NCBI GenBank assembly: GCA_900545185.1
Contig: UQYH01000048.1
Span: forward strand, 1-16,552
Source: an uncultured Eubacteriales bacterium
Lineage (GTDB): Bacteria; Bacillota; Clostridia; UBA1381; UBA9506
DNA length: 16,552 bases
Direction of reading: 5' to 3'
Part shown: piece after piece, positions 1 to 7,424 of the stretch
How positions within the stretch are numbered: the stretch's first letter is position 1
How the letters are laid out: every line of letters starts with the position of its first letter
Program-made: the position numbers and the translations under genes
Notes under the pieces: generated by a model
Told to the model about the DNA's origin: nothing
Seen by the model: only the letters and a program-made list of their open reading frames with translations
Database searches by the model: none

Positions 1-15
1 TTTATGCTTATTTTG

Positions 16-47
16 CCTTGTCTTGCCGGACAAGGTATTTTTTTTTT
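16..47 (+). terminator. Intrinsic terminator upstream of uraA
   Basis: A perfect 7-bp stem (CCTTGTC / GACAAGG, loop TTGCCG) is followed by TA and a run of ten T. It either ends a gene lying before the window or acts as an attenuator in the uraA leader. No PyrR-binding loop consensus was recognised around it, so the attenuator reading is only a possibility. Confidence 0.75.
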
Positions 48-89
48 CAAAAATAACACAGTACAGTCTTTCTGTCTGCCGTAGCTTTT

Positions 90-117
90 AAAAATATCTT
101 ATTCAAAGAATATTTTT
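90..117 (+). other. AT-rich hairpin just before the uraA ribosome binding site
   Basis: AAAAATATCTT pairs with AAGAATATTTTT, with one bulged base and a very short loop. The 3' arm ends directly at the AGGGGG Shine-Dalgarno site (118-123) of uraA. It could modulate translation, but AT-rich inverted repeats are common by chance in such DNA. Confidence 0.35.
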
Positions 118-133
118 AGGGGGTTTTACTTTT

Positions 134-1474
134 ATGAAACTGATTTATGATGTAGAGGACAAGCCGAAGTTTGGGCAAATGATTGTTTTTGCTTTTCAGC
201 AGCTGCTGGCCATTTTGGCGGCAACAATCGCCGTACCGTCCATTATCGGCAATGGCATGTCGCAGTCTGCGGCGCTTTTCGGTGCAGGTATCGGCACAAT
301 TGTGTATCTTTTGTTCACCAAGTTTAAAAGCCCTGTTTTCTTGGGTTCGTCCTTTGCTTTCCTCGGTTCCATGTTTGCGGCTTTTGCCGGTGCGGTCAGT
401 GTTGAGGCAGGCTATGCCGGTATTATCATCGGTGCTGTTTTTGCAGGCCTTGTGTATGTTGTTTTGGCTATTATTGTCAAATGTGCCGGTGTTAACTGGA
501 TTAACAAGCTGATGCCGCCGGTTGTTATCGGCCCGACGGTTGCGATCATCGGTCTTTCGCTGGCAGGCAACGCCATTGGCGATATGCTGAAGTTTGCCGA
601 GTTTGACGCGGACAATGCAGCTTATATGATGGGTGCGCATGGCTGGATCGGTTTTATCTGCGCACTTGTTACCTTCTTTGTTGTGGTTCTTTGCTCGGTT
701 TACGGCAAAAAAATGACAAAGCTGATTCCGTTTGTATTAGGTATTCTTGCCGGTTATGCCGTTGCAACCATCTTTACGGTTATCGGCATCACAACGGGGA
801 ATGAATCGCTGCAGATTATTGACTTTTCGTTGTTTAACAATATGCGCTGGTATCCGGATTTTACGTTCCTTACGGCAAGTAAGGGCTTGGCTGCGGTTGA
901 TTCAAAATATGTCGCAACCATCGCCGTTGCATACATTCCGGTTGCATTCGTTGTGTTTGCCGAGCATATCGCAGACCACAAAAACCTTTCCTCTGTTATC
1001 GGCAGAGACTTATTGGAAGAGCCGGGTCTGCACAGAACGCTTTTGGGTGACGGTGTAGGCTCTATGGTAGGCGCTATTTTCGGCGGCTGCCCCAACACGA
1101 CCTACGGTGAGTCGGTCGGTTGTGTGGCAATTACCGGTAACGCTTCGGTTGTGACGATTTTAACAACGGCCGTTATGGCAATTGTCATTTCCTTCTTCGG
1201 ACCGTTTGTAACCTTCCTTGCTACCATTCCGTCTTGTGTTATGGGCGGCGTTTGCGTTACGCTTTACGGTTTTATCGCCGTCAGCGGCCTGAAAATGATT
1301 CAGGATGTTGATCTGGGCGACAACAGCAATCTGTTTGTTGTATCCGTCATTTTAATTGCCGGTATCGGTGGTATGGCGCTTAAAATCGGACAGGTTACAC
1401 TGACGGAAATTGCCTGCGCATTGATTTTGGGTATTATTACAAATCTTATGCTTTCGCGCAAGCGCAGTGAATAA
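134..1474 (+). CDS. uraA: Uracil permease, NCS2 (nucleobase:cation symporter-2) family
   Basis: This 446-aa, very hydrophobic protein imports uracil across the cytoplasmic membrane by proton symport. It begins with the NCS2-typical segment QLLAILAATIAVPSII and carries the family signature around residues 317-331 (GGCPNTTYGESVGCVAITGN), with the conserved acidic transport residue in the AEHIADH stretch near 276. The length and about 14 membrane segments fit UraA/PyrP. The ATG is preceded by AGGGGG at a 10-base spacing. The two next genes encode PyrR and uracil phosphoribosyltransferase, so the imported base is converted to UMP by its neighbours. This supports uracil rather than xanthine/urate as substrate. 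A terminator follows the stop codon by about 25 bases. Confidence 0.93.
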   Translation: MKLIYDVEDKPKFGQMIVFAFQQLLAILAATIAVPSIIGNGMSQSAALFGAGIGTIVYLLFTKFKSPVFLGSSFAFLGSMFAAFAGAVSVEAGYAGIIIGAVFAGLVYVVLAIIVKCAGVNWINKLMPPVVIGPTVAIIGLSLAGNAIGDMLKFAEFDADNAAYMMGAHGWIGFICALVTFFVVVLCSVYGKKMTKLIPFVLGILAGYAVATIFTVIGITTGNESLQIIDFSLFNNMRWYPDFTFLTASKGLAAVDSKYVATIAVAYIPVAFVVFAEHIADHKNLSSVIGRDLLEEPGLHRTLLGDGVGSMVGAIFGGCPNTTYGESVGCVAITGNASVVTILTTAVMAIVISFFGPFVTFLATIPSCVMGGVCVTLYGFIAVSGLKMIQDVDLGDNSNLFVVSVILIAGIGGMALKIGQVTLTEIACALILGIITNLMLSRKRSE

Positions 1475-1498
1475 AATGATTTTTTAAAACAATAAAGC

Positions 1499-1534
1499 AA
1501 GGCTGCCGCGAACACTGCGGCAGCCTTATGTTTT
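1499..1534 (+). terminator. Intrinsic terminator between uraA and pyrR
   Basis: A perfect stem AAGGCTGCCGC / GCGGCAGCCTT (11 bp, 7-base loop) is followed by ATGTTTTT. The T-run ends one base before the pyrR Shine-Dalgarno site, so this hairpin either ends the uraA transcript or attenuates pyrR by read-through. No antiterminator arm was identified. Confidence 0.85.
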
Positions 1535-1547
1535 TAGGTGGTGCGCT

Positions 1548-2090
1548 ATGAAGCTTAAAGCAACCCTTACGGATGAAAAAACCTTTGGCAGAACTCTGAC
1601 CAGAATTTCTCATGAAATTATTGAAAAAAACGAAACGGCCGAGGGCTTGTGTTTAATCGGCATTAAAACGCGCGGCGTTCCGCTGGCAAAAAGGATGGCG
1701 GCCTGTATTCATACATTTGAACATCAAACCATCCCCGTCGGGATGCTGGATATTACCGGCTATCGCGATGATGTTCCGCATGTCGGCGGTGAAGCATCGG
1801 TGACGGGCGCGGCGCGGCTGCCGTTTGATGTAAACGGCAAAACCGTGATATTGGTTGATGATGTCATCTATACCGGCCGCACGGTACGGGCAGCGATGGA
1901 TGTGGTCATCTCCTGCGGCAGGCCGGCGAAAATTCAGCTTGCGGTGTTTGTTGACCGCGGCCATCGCGAGCTTCCGATACGACCCGATTACGTGGGTAAA
2001 AACATCCCCACGTCCAAAAGCGAAATCATTCGTCTTTGCATGGCGGAAACGGACGGAACGGATCGGGTTCTGCTATACACAGCGGATTGA
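1548..2090 (+). CDS. pyrR: PyrR: pyrimidine operon RNA-binding attenuator / uracil phosphoribosyltransferase
   Basis: This 180-aa protein has the usual PyrR length. The type-I phosphoribosyltransferase PRPP loop lies at residues 100-112 (VILVDDVIYTGRT), and the N-terminal GLCLIGIKTRGVPLAKR segment and the LDITGYRDD motif are characteristic of PyrR rather than of other PRTases. In Bacillus and relatives the protein binds pyr mRNA leaders in a UMP-dependent way to favour termination, and it also has uracil phosphoribosyltransferase activity. It starts at an ATG behind AGGTGG, which directly follows a terminator T-run. It sits between uracil permease and upp, so it probably senses the UMP pool fed by both. 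I did not find a canonical PyrR-binding hairpin in the window, so its local targets are unproven. Confidence 0.93.
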   Translation: MKLKATLTDEKTFGRTLTRISHEIIEKNETAEGLCLIGIKTRGVPLAKRMAACIHTFEHQTIPVGMLDITGYRDDVPHVGGEASVTGAARLPFDVNGKTVILVDDVIYTGRTVRAAMDVVISCGRPAKIQLAVFVDRGHRELPIRPDYVGKNIPTSKSEIIRLCMAETDGTDRVLLYTAD

Positions 2091-2118
2091 ATCGGCAAAA
2101 AAGTTACGTATTTTGCTA

Positions 2119-2142
2119 AAATGATACAATTTTTTTCATTTT
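2119..2142 (+). terminator. Weak AT-only hairpin after pyrR, possible terminator
   Basis: AAAATGA pairs with TCATTTT across a T-rich loop, followed by more T. The stem has a single GC pair, so it would be a poor terminator. It is listed only because the following gene has its own promoter. Confidence 0.25.
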
Positions 2143-2146
2143 TTCA

Positions 2147-2175
2147 TGGACAAACGCCGAATGATGTAGTATAAT
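2147..2175 (+). promoter_or_regulatory. Sigma-A-like promoter for upp
   Basis: TGGACA and a perfect TATAAT are separated by exactly 17 bases. Transcription would start near 2182, giving a leader of about 75 nt before the upp ATG. Confidence 0.85.
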
Positions 2176-2256
2176 AAGTACAATAAAGTTTTTTTGCCTG
2201 CAAACAGACAAAATTCTCCTAAGGAATATGATTTATAAAGAAATGAGGTAAAAACG

Positions 2257-2883
2257 ATGTCACAATTGCATGTTATGGATCATCCGCTGATTCAACACAA
2301 AATTTCCTTTTTGCGCGATAAGGAAACAAGCGTTAAGGATTTTCGCGAAATGGCCTATGAAATTGCGCTTTTAATGGGATATGAAGCAACGCGTGATTTA
2401 AAGCTGACCGAGCATGAGGTTGAAACGCCGATTGCAAAAACAACGGGCAAATTTATTGCCAAGCAGGTTGCACTGGTGCCGATCTTGCGTGCCGGTCTTG
2501 GTATGGTAGATGCCTTAATGAGCTTGATTCCGGCTGCGAAGGTTGGTCATGTCGGGCTGTATCGTGATCCCGAAACGCATGAGCCTGTTGAATATTACTG
2601 CAAGCTGCCGAACGACATTGAAGAACGGCAGGTGCTTGTGCTTGATCCTATGCTGGCAACGGGCGGCAGTGCAGTTGCGGCAATTGATTTTATTAAAAAA
2701 AGAGGCGCTAAAAAAATTAAGCTGATGAACATTATCGCAGCACCCGAAGGCGTTGAGGCCGTACAGAAGGCACATCCCGATGTTGACATTTATGTGGGTG
2801 CATTGGATGAACGCTTAAACGAACACTGCTATATTGTTCCCGGTTTGGGTGATGCCGGAGACAGATTGTTCGGCACACTTTAA
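2257..2883 (+). CDS. upp: Uracil phosphoribosyltransferase
   Basis: This 208-aa cytoplasmic enzyme condenses uracil with PRPP to give UMP in pyrimidine salvage. The typical UPRT order is complete: an N-terminal HPLIQHKISFLRDK, the VPILRAGLGM segment near residues 74-83, the PRPP-binding DPMLATGGSA at 130-139, and the uracil-binding C-terminal motif PGLGDAGDR near 195-203. The length matches the family (about 208-210 aa). GAGG lies 8 bases before the ATG. It has its own promoter (2147-2175) and terminator (2921-2954), so it is likely transcribed alone although functionally linked to uraA and pyrR. Confidence 0.97.
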   Translation: MSQLHVMDHPLIQHKISFLRDKETSVKDFREMAYEIALLMGYEATRDLKLTEHEVETPIAKTTGKFIAKQVALVPILRAGLGMVDALMSLIPAAKVGHVGLYRDPETHEPVEYYCKLPNDIEERQVLVLDPMLATGGSAVAAIDFIKKRGAKKIKLMNIIAAPEGVEAVQKAHPDVDIYVGALDERLNEHCYIVPGLGDAGDRLFGTL

Positions 2884-2920
2884 TGAAAACGGATTAGAGG
2901 CATCATATGCCTTTCGTTTG

Positions 2921-2954
2921 AAAAACGCAGTGCAAACAGGTGCTGCGTTTTTTT
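2921..2954 (+). terminator. Intrinsic terminator of upp
   Basis: AAAAACGCAG pairs with CTGCGTTTTT (10 bp, 12-base loop) and is followed by further T. A small second hairpin (AGGCAT / ATGCCT, 2898-2912) precedes it. Confidence 0.85.
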
Positions 2955-2976
2955 CATAGCTGTTTCAATAAAATAT

Positions 2977-3005
2977 TTGCAATTTGTTTACAGGTATGGT
3001 ATAAT
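2977..3005 (+). promoter_or_regulatory. Sigma-A-like promoter of the hisS-aspS operon
   Basis: TTGCAA and a perfect TATAAT are separated by 17 bases. The predicted start near 3012 coincides with the first paired bases of the leader fold at 3014. Confidence 0.85.
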
Positions 3006-3013
3006 AGTCGTAT

Positions 3014-3083
3014 CCAAATCAATATGTAATCGGAAACGACTATTGCACCGATGGTACTATGCAACGGATTTGGTGATTTTTTT
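3014..3083 (+). promoter_or_regulatory. Foldable hisS leader ending in a T-run (possible attenuator)
   Basis: CCAAATC (3014-3020) can pair with GATTTGG (3067-3073). The enclosed sequence holds a GNRA-type mini-hairpin (TCG / CGA with loop GAAA, 3030-3039) and a TTGCA / TGCAA hairpin (3043-3064). A run of seven T follows at 3077-3083. The fold begins at the predicted transcription start and resembles a compact attenuator. It is much shorter than a T-box and lacks the T-box conserved sequence. Confidence 0.35.
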
Positions 3084-3137
3084 GAATTTAGGCAGCGCAG
3101 AACGGCTGCGGCTGCACAGGAAACGGAGTTTATGGCC

Positions 3138-4406
3138 ATGAAAATTATAGCACCGCGAGGCACGCATGACATATTGCCTCAAGAATCATATAAATGGCAC
3201 AGCATTGAAAAAACAGCTGCGGAAATCTGTCGGGACTACGGCTACCAGGAAATCCGCACGCCGATATTTGAACATACCGAGCTTTTTGAACGCGGCGTTG
3301 GTGAAACAACGGATGTTGTGCAAAAGGAAATGTATACCTTTGAAGATAAGGGCGGACGCAGTATCACCCTGCGGCCGGAGGGGACGGCTTCGGTTGTGCG
3401 CAGCTTAGTTGAAAATTCAATTTATGCGCAGCCGCTGCCTGCTAAGTTATATTACATAACCCCTTGTTTTCGGTATGAAAAGCCGCAGAAGGGTCGCTTG
3501 CGTGAATTTCATCAGTTCGGCGTAGAAGTGTTTGGCGCCGAGGGTGCGGCGCTTGATGCCGAAGTGATTTCTTTGGCGCTTGAAATGTTTCGCCGTCTGG
3601 GACTGACCGGCGTGGAATTGGAGATTAACAGCATCGGCTGTCCCTCCTGCCGTAAGGCCTATAACGAGAAGCTGCGCGAATTTTTCAAGCCGCATTTGGA
3701 TGAACTGTGCGAAACCTGTCGTCAGCGGTACGAAAAAAATCCGCTGCGTATTTTGGATTGCAAAGAACAAAAATGCAAAAATATTTATAATAACGCCCCG
3801 ATTTTGCTGGATAACATCTGCCCGGACTGCGAAGCGCACTTCACGCGCCTGCGTCAGTGCCTGGATGCCATGGGGATTCCGTACACCATTGACGGAACGA
3901 TTGTCCGCGGCTTGGATTATTACACGCGGACGGTGTTTGAAATTGTTTCAAAAAATATCGGTGCACAGGGTACGGTTTGCGGCGGCGGACGCTACAACGG
4001 TCTTGTTTCCGAGCTGGGCGGACCGGATTTGCCGGCGGTTGGCTTTGCCATGGGTATGGAACGCTTGCTGCTTTTGACAGATACCCTGGGGATAGATTTG
4101 GACGGTCGTGAAAAGCCGGATATTTACATCGGTCACATTGGCGAAAAGGCCGATTTATATGTGCAAAATTTAGTGCTGGCGCTGCGCCGCGAAGGAATTG
4201 CGGCAGAACGGGATTATATGAATCGTAGCGTGAAGGCGCAAATGAAATATGCCGATAAAATCGGCGCGAAATATACCATGGTGCTGGGCGATACGGAAAT
4301 TGAATCCGGCAAGGCCAATTTAAAGAACATGGAAAACGGTGAGATAACAGAGGTCGGTCCGGACGCTCTGATTCATTATTTAAAACAGCTTGGAGGACTG
4401 GAGTAA
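3138..4406 (+). CDS. hisS: Histidyl-tRNA synthetase
   Basis: This 422-aa class II synthetase charges tRNA-His. From the start chosen here the protein opens with the family-typical MKIIAPRGTHDILP. It continues with motif 2 around residues 111-130 (FRYEKPQKGRLREFHQFGVE), the histidine-A signature GLDYYTRTVFEI at 258-269, GGGRYNGL at 282-289 and motif 3 (AVGFAMGMERLLLL) at 300-313. The insertion domain has four cysteine pairs (about 168-171, 191-194, 208-213, 228-231), as seen in many clostridial HisRS. In-frame ATGs exist at 3051 and 3132, but GGAG at 3125-3128 sits 9 bases before 3138 and only 3 before 3132, and 422 aa is the usual length. The stop codon abuts the aspS ATG, so the two are translationally coupled. 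Confidence 0.95.
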   Translation: MKIIAPRGTHDILPQESYKWHSIEKTAAEICRDYGYQEIRTPIFEHTELFERGVGETTDVVQKEMYTFEDKGGRSITLRPEGTASVVRSLVENSIYAQPLPAKLYYITPCFRYEKPQKGRLREFHQFGVEVFGAEGAALDAEVISLALEMFRRLGLTGVELEINSIGCPSCRKAYNEKLREFFKPHLDELCETCRQRYEKNPLRILDCKEQKCKNIYNNAPILLDNICPDCEAHFTRLRQCLDAMGIPYTIDGTIVRGLDYYTRTVFEIVSKNIGAQGTVCGGGRYNGLVSELGGPDLPAVGFAMGMERLLLLTDTLGIDLDGREKPDIYIGHIGEKADLYVQNLVLALRREGIAAERDYMNRSVKAQMKYADKIGAKYTMVLGDTEIESGKANLKNMENGEITEVGPDALIHYLKQLGGLE

Positions 4407-6191
4407 ATGGAAACAATACAAGGACTAAAGAGAACGCATAAGTGCGGAGAGCTTCGCGAGGAGCATGTTGGCAGCACGGTAACGGTTATGGGCTGGACGC
4501 AGGTATACCGTAATTTGGGCGGTGTTATTTTTGTGGATCTGCGTGACCGTTCCGGCATTGTGCAGGTTGTATTTAATGTGGATAAGGATAAGGAAATGTT
4601 TGAAAAGGCCGATACCATCCGCAGCGAATATGTGCTTGCCGTTGTGGGTGAGGTGGTTCTGCGTGATGCGGAAACGGTAAACGATAAAATCCCGACCGGT
4701 ACGGTTGAAATCCGTGCAACGGAGCTGCGCATTTTATCCAAGGCCGAAACGCCGCCGATTTATATTGAAGAAAACAGCAACGTGCGTGAAGAGGTTCGTT
4801 TAAAATATCGTTACCTCGATTTGCGCCGTCCCGATATGCAGCGTTTAATGGAGCTGCGCCATCGGGTTTGCAAGCTGGCACGTGACTATTATGATGAAAA
4901 CGGCTTTTTGGAAATTGAAACGCCCATGCTGACAAAATCCACACCGGAGGGCGCGCGTGACTATTTGGTGCCCAGCCGTGTGCATCCGGGTCATTTTTAT
5001 GCGCTGCCGCAATCGCCGCAGCTTTATAAGCAGCTTTTAATGCTTTCGGGCATGGATCGTTATATGCAAATTGTCAAGTGCTTCCGTGATGAAGACCTGC
5101 GCGCCGATCGTCAGCCCGAATTTACACAAATCGACCTTGAGATGTCCTTTGTGAATATTGACGATGTATTGGAAGTTAACGAAGGTTTTATGAAGCTGGT
5201 CTTTAAAGAAGTGCTGGGAATCGACCTGAAAACGCCGTTCCGCCGCATTACATACCGTGAGGCCATGAATCGCTACGGCTCCGATAAACCGGATACCCGT
5301 TTTGGTTTTGAATTGGTAGACTTATCTGATGTTGTGGCAGGCTGCGGCTTTAAGGTGTTTGCCGACGCAGTGAAAAAAGGCGGCAGCGTTCGTGCCATCA
5401 ACTGCAAGGGCGGCGATGCCAAGCTTTCTCGCCGCGACTTGGATTCGTTGGTTGATTTTGTTAAAATTTACAAAGCAAAGGGCATGGCTTGGATTAACGT
5501 TGGCGAAAACGAGCTGAAATCACCGATAACCAAGTTTTTGGCACAGGAAGAAATTGACGGTATTCTGCAAAAAATGCAGGCAGAGCCGGGCGACATCATT
5601 ATGTTTGTGGCAGACCGCAACGAGATTGTGTTTGACGCACTCGGTAATCTCCGCTTAGAGCTGGCACGTCGTTTTGACCTGCTGAAAAAAGATGAATATG
5701 ACCTTTTGTGGGTAACAGAGTTCCCGTTGTTTGAGTATAACGAAGATGAAAAACGCTATGTGGCCAAGCATCATCCCTTTACCATGCCGGTAGAGGAGGA
5801 TATTCCGCTGCTGACCGAAAAGCCCGAAGCCGTACGCGCCAAGGCTTACGATATGGTCTTTAACGGCACGGAGGTCGGCGGCGGCAGTCTGCGTATTTTC
5901 AATACCGATTTGCAGCAAAAAATGTTTGAAGCGCTCGGCTTTACAAAGGAAAAAGCATGGGCACAGTTCGGCTTTTTAATGAATGCGTTCCGTTACGGCA
6001 CACCGCCGCACGGCGGCATGGCATACGGACTGGACAGACTGGTTATGCTGTTGGCCGGCCGTGACTCCATCCGTGACGTAATTGCCTTCCCGAAGGTAAA
6101 GGATGCATCTGAAATTATGACAGAGGCGCCCTCGACGGTAGACGGCAAACAGCTCAAAGAACTGCATTTAAAGCTGGATGATTTAATTTAG
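4407..6191 (+). CDS. aspS: Aspartyl-tRNA synthetase (bacterial type with GAD domain)
   Basis: This 594-aa class II synthetase attaches aspartate to tRNA-Asp. An N-terminal OB-fold anticodon-binding domain (about 15-105, including VTVMGWTQVYRNLGGVIFVDLRDRSG) is followed by the catalytic core with ETPMLTKSTPEGARDYLVPSR, QSPQLYKQLLM and motif 2 (CFRDEDLRADRQPEFTQID). A GAD-type insert lies in the middle, and the C-terminal motif 3 is AYGLDRLVMLLAG. Length and the insert are those of bacterial AspRS. GGAGG at 4392-4396, inside the end of hisS, serves the ATG at 10 bases. The hisS-aspS pairing is common in Firmicutes. Whether it also charges tRNA-Asn cannot be told from this window. Confidence 0.96.
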   Translation: METIQGLKRTHKCGELREEHVGSTVTVMGWTQVYRNLGGVIFVDLRDRSGIVQVVFNVDKDKEMFEKADTIRSEYVLAVVGEVVLRDAETVNDKIPTGTVEIRATELRILSKAETPPIYIEENSNVREEVRLKYRYLDLRRPDMQRLMELRHRVCKLARDYYDENGFLEIETPMLTKSTPEGARDYLVPSRVHPGHFYALPQSPQLYKQLLMLSGMDRYMQIVKCFRDEDLRADRQPEFTQIDLEMSFVNIDDVLEVNEGFMKLVFKEVLGIDLKTPFRRITYREAMNRYGSDKPDTRFGFELVDLSDVVAGCGFKVFADAVKKGGSVRAINCKGGDAKLSRRDLDSLVDFVKIYKAKGMAWINVGENELKSPITKFLAQEEIDGILQKMQAEPGDIIMFVADRNEIVFDALGNLRLELARRFDLLKKDEYDLLWVTEFPLFEYNEDEKRYVAKHHPFTMPVEEDIPLLTEKPEAVRAKAYDMVFNGTEVGGGSLRIFNTDLQQKMFEALGFTKEKAWAQFGFLMNAFRYGTPPHGGMAYGLDRLVMLLAGRDSIRDVIAFPKVKDASEIMTEAPSTVDGKQLKELHLKLDDLI

Positions 6192-6201
6192 TTCACATGG
6201 G

Positions 6202-6239
6202 GCGGAGCAGAATGCAGACCATTTCTGCTCCGCTTCTTT
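6202..6239 (+). terminator. Intrinsic terminator of hisS-aspS
   Basis: A perfect 11-bp stem GCGGAGCAGAA / TTCTGCTCCGC with a 10-base loop is followed by TTCTTTA. It shares 12 bases (GGGCGGAGCAGA) with the REP palindromes further downstream, but lacks their GTAG foot. Confidence 0.85.
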
Positions 6240-6271
6240 ATTTGGGTATGGACTTATATTATTTACGATTT

Positions 6272-6304
6272 GTTCATATCCTGAACATATTCCTATGGTA
6301 TGAT
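6272..6304 (+). promoter_or_regulatory. Extended -10 promoter with an overlapping dyad, for the ABC operon
   Basis: TATGAT at 6299-6304 is preceded by TGG, an extended -10 arrangement, and no good -35 hexamer is present. A perfect dyad GTTCA-N5-TGAAC (6272-6286) covers the -35 region. This could be an operator for a repressor or an activator site compensating for the weak -35. The regulator is unknown. Confidence 0.45.
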
Positions 6305-6335
6305 AAATGTATATGTTTAATAGGGAGGTATATAG

Positions 6336-7424
6336 ATGGTTGAGATTAAAAATCTGACCAAGCGATACGGCAATCAGCTGGCGGTAGATCATATTTCCTT
6401 CACGGTGAAGCAGGGCGAAATCCTCGGATTTTTAGGGCCGAACGGCGCAGGAAAATCGACCACCATGAACATTTTGACCGGCTATCTTTCCGCAACAAGC
6501 GGTGAAGTGACCATTGACGGGCACGATATTTTGGATGACCCCGTTGCGGCCAAGAAAAAAATCGGCTATCTGCCGGAGCATCCGCCGCTTTATATGGATA
6601 TGACGGTTCGGGAGTATTTGGACTTTGTGTATGACTTGAAAAAGGTAGAGGAGGACCGTGAGGCACACATCGGAAAAATTTGCGAAACGGTTCGTATTAC
6701 CGATGTGCAAAATCGCTTAATTTCAAACCTTTCCAAAGGGTATAAACAGCGCGTCGGGTTGGCGCAGGCCATGGTGGGCAACCCGGAGGTTCTGATTTTA
6801 GACGAGCCGACTGTTGGCCTTGACCCCAAGCAGATTATCGAAATCCGTTCGGTCATCAAGCAGCTGGGGCGTGAACATACGGTTATTTTGTCCTCGCATA
6901 TTCTGCAAGAGGTGAACGCCATTTGCGAACGTGTGATCATCATTAACAAGGGTCGTTTGGTGGCAAGCGATACGCCGGAAAACCTGGGTAAATCCATTTC
7001 AAACGAGAATAAGTTCCAGCTGCGTGTGGCAGGTGAGGAACGCGCCATTTTGGATGCACTGGAAACCGTTTCCGGCATTAAATACATTAAATCCTTGGGT
7101 CGCAAAGAGGCCGGTTCGATTGACTTTGTGATTGAAGCCGAGCCGGATGTGGATGTCCGCGCGCCTATCTTTAATAATTTGGCGGCGGCCTCGCTGCCGA
7201 TACTTTCCTTGCAGACGATGGACTTGTCGTTGGAGGAAATTTTCTTAGAGGTCACCAAGGGGCAGGGCGCTGCCGAAATTAACGATGTGGATGAAAACGA
7301 GGTAGAGCTTGTTAATGCGCCGGAAAGCAGTGCCGAGGAAACGCCTGCCGCAGAGGCGACCGACCGTGCAGAAAACGAGACAGACACAGAGAAAGGGGAG
7401 GAAGCAAATGACAGCGATTTATAA
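6336..7424 (+). CDS. ABC transporter ATP-binding protein, GldA/ABC-2 type
   Basis: This 362-aa cytoplasmic ATPase drives an ABC-2-type exporter. Walker A is at residues 34-41 (GPNGAGKS), the Q-loop region is GYLPEHPPLY (77-86), the ABC signature LSKGYKQ is at 132-138, Walker B LILDEP is at 153-158 and the H-loop histidine is 188. The C-terminal third has the DUF-like domain usual in GldA-type ATPases, then an unusual Glu/Ala/Asp-rich tail of about 50 residues that looks disordered. GGGAGG lies 7 bases before the ATG. Its last 17 bases overlap the next gene, a permease. Together with the GldG-like third gene this is the set known from Bacteroidetes gliding and from many Firmicutes, where the substrate is unknown. 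Confidence 0.9.
   Translation: MVEIKNLTKRYGNQLAVDHISFTVKQGEILGFLGPNGAGKSTTMNILTGYLSATSGEVTIDGHDILDDPVAAKKKIGYLPEHPPLYMDMTVREYLDFVYDLKKVEEDREAHIGKICETVRITDVQNRLISNLSKGYKQRVGLAQAMVGNPEVLILDEPTVGLDPKQIIEIRSVIKQLGREHTVILSSHILQEVNAICERVIIINKGRLVASDTPENLGKSISNENKFQLRVAGEERAILDALETVSGIKYIKSLGRKEAGSIDFVIEAEPDVDVRAPIFNNLAAASLPILSLQTMDLSLEEIFLEVTKGQGAAEINDVDENEVELVNAPESSAEETPAAEATDRAENETDTEKGEEANDSDL

Noticed and set aside
49..133. PyrR-binding attenuator hairpin in the uraA leader
   Set aside because: The conserved PyrR loop sequence was not found; only a generic AT-rich hairpin is present.
3006..3137. T-box riboswitch before hisS
   Set aside because: The leader is only about 125 nt and lacks the conserved T-box sequence and stem I features; only a loose similarity in GATGGTAC was seen.
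3051..3137. N-terminal extension of HisRS from the ATG at 3051
   Set aside because: No ribosome binding site there, the ATG lies in the leader hairpin loop, and the extension has no counterpart in the usual 420-residue HisRS.
3841..4416. A 191-codon minus-strand frame opposite hisS
   Set aside because: A shadow of the hisS coding strand with no domain and no ribosome binding site.
6200..6211. aspS terminator as a REP copy
   Set aside because: Twelve bases match REP-A, but there is no GTAG foot and the rest of the hairpin differs; it is adequately explained as a terminator.
6590..7387. A 265-codon minus-strand frame opposite the ABC ATPase gene
   Set aside because: Ser/Thr-rich mirror translation of a clearly real ATPase gene on the plus strand.
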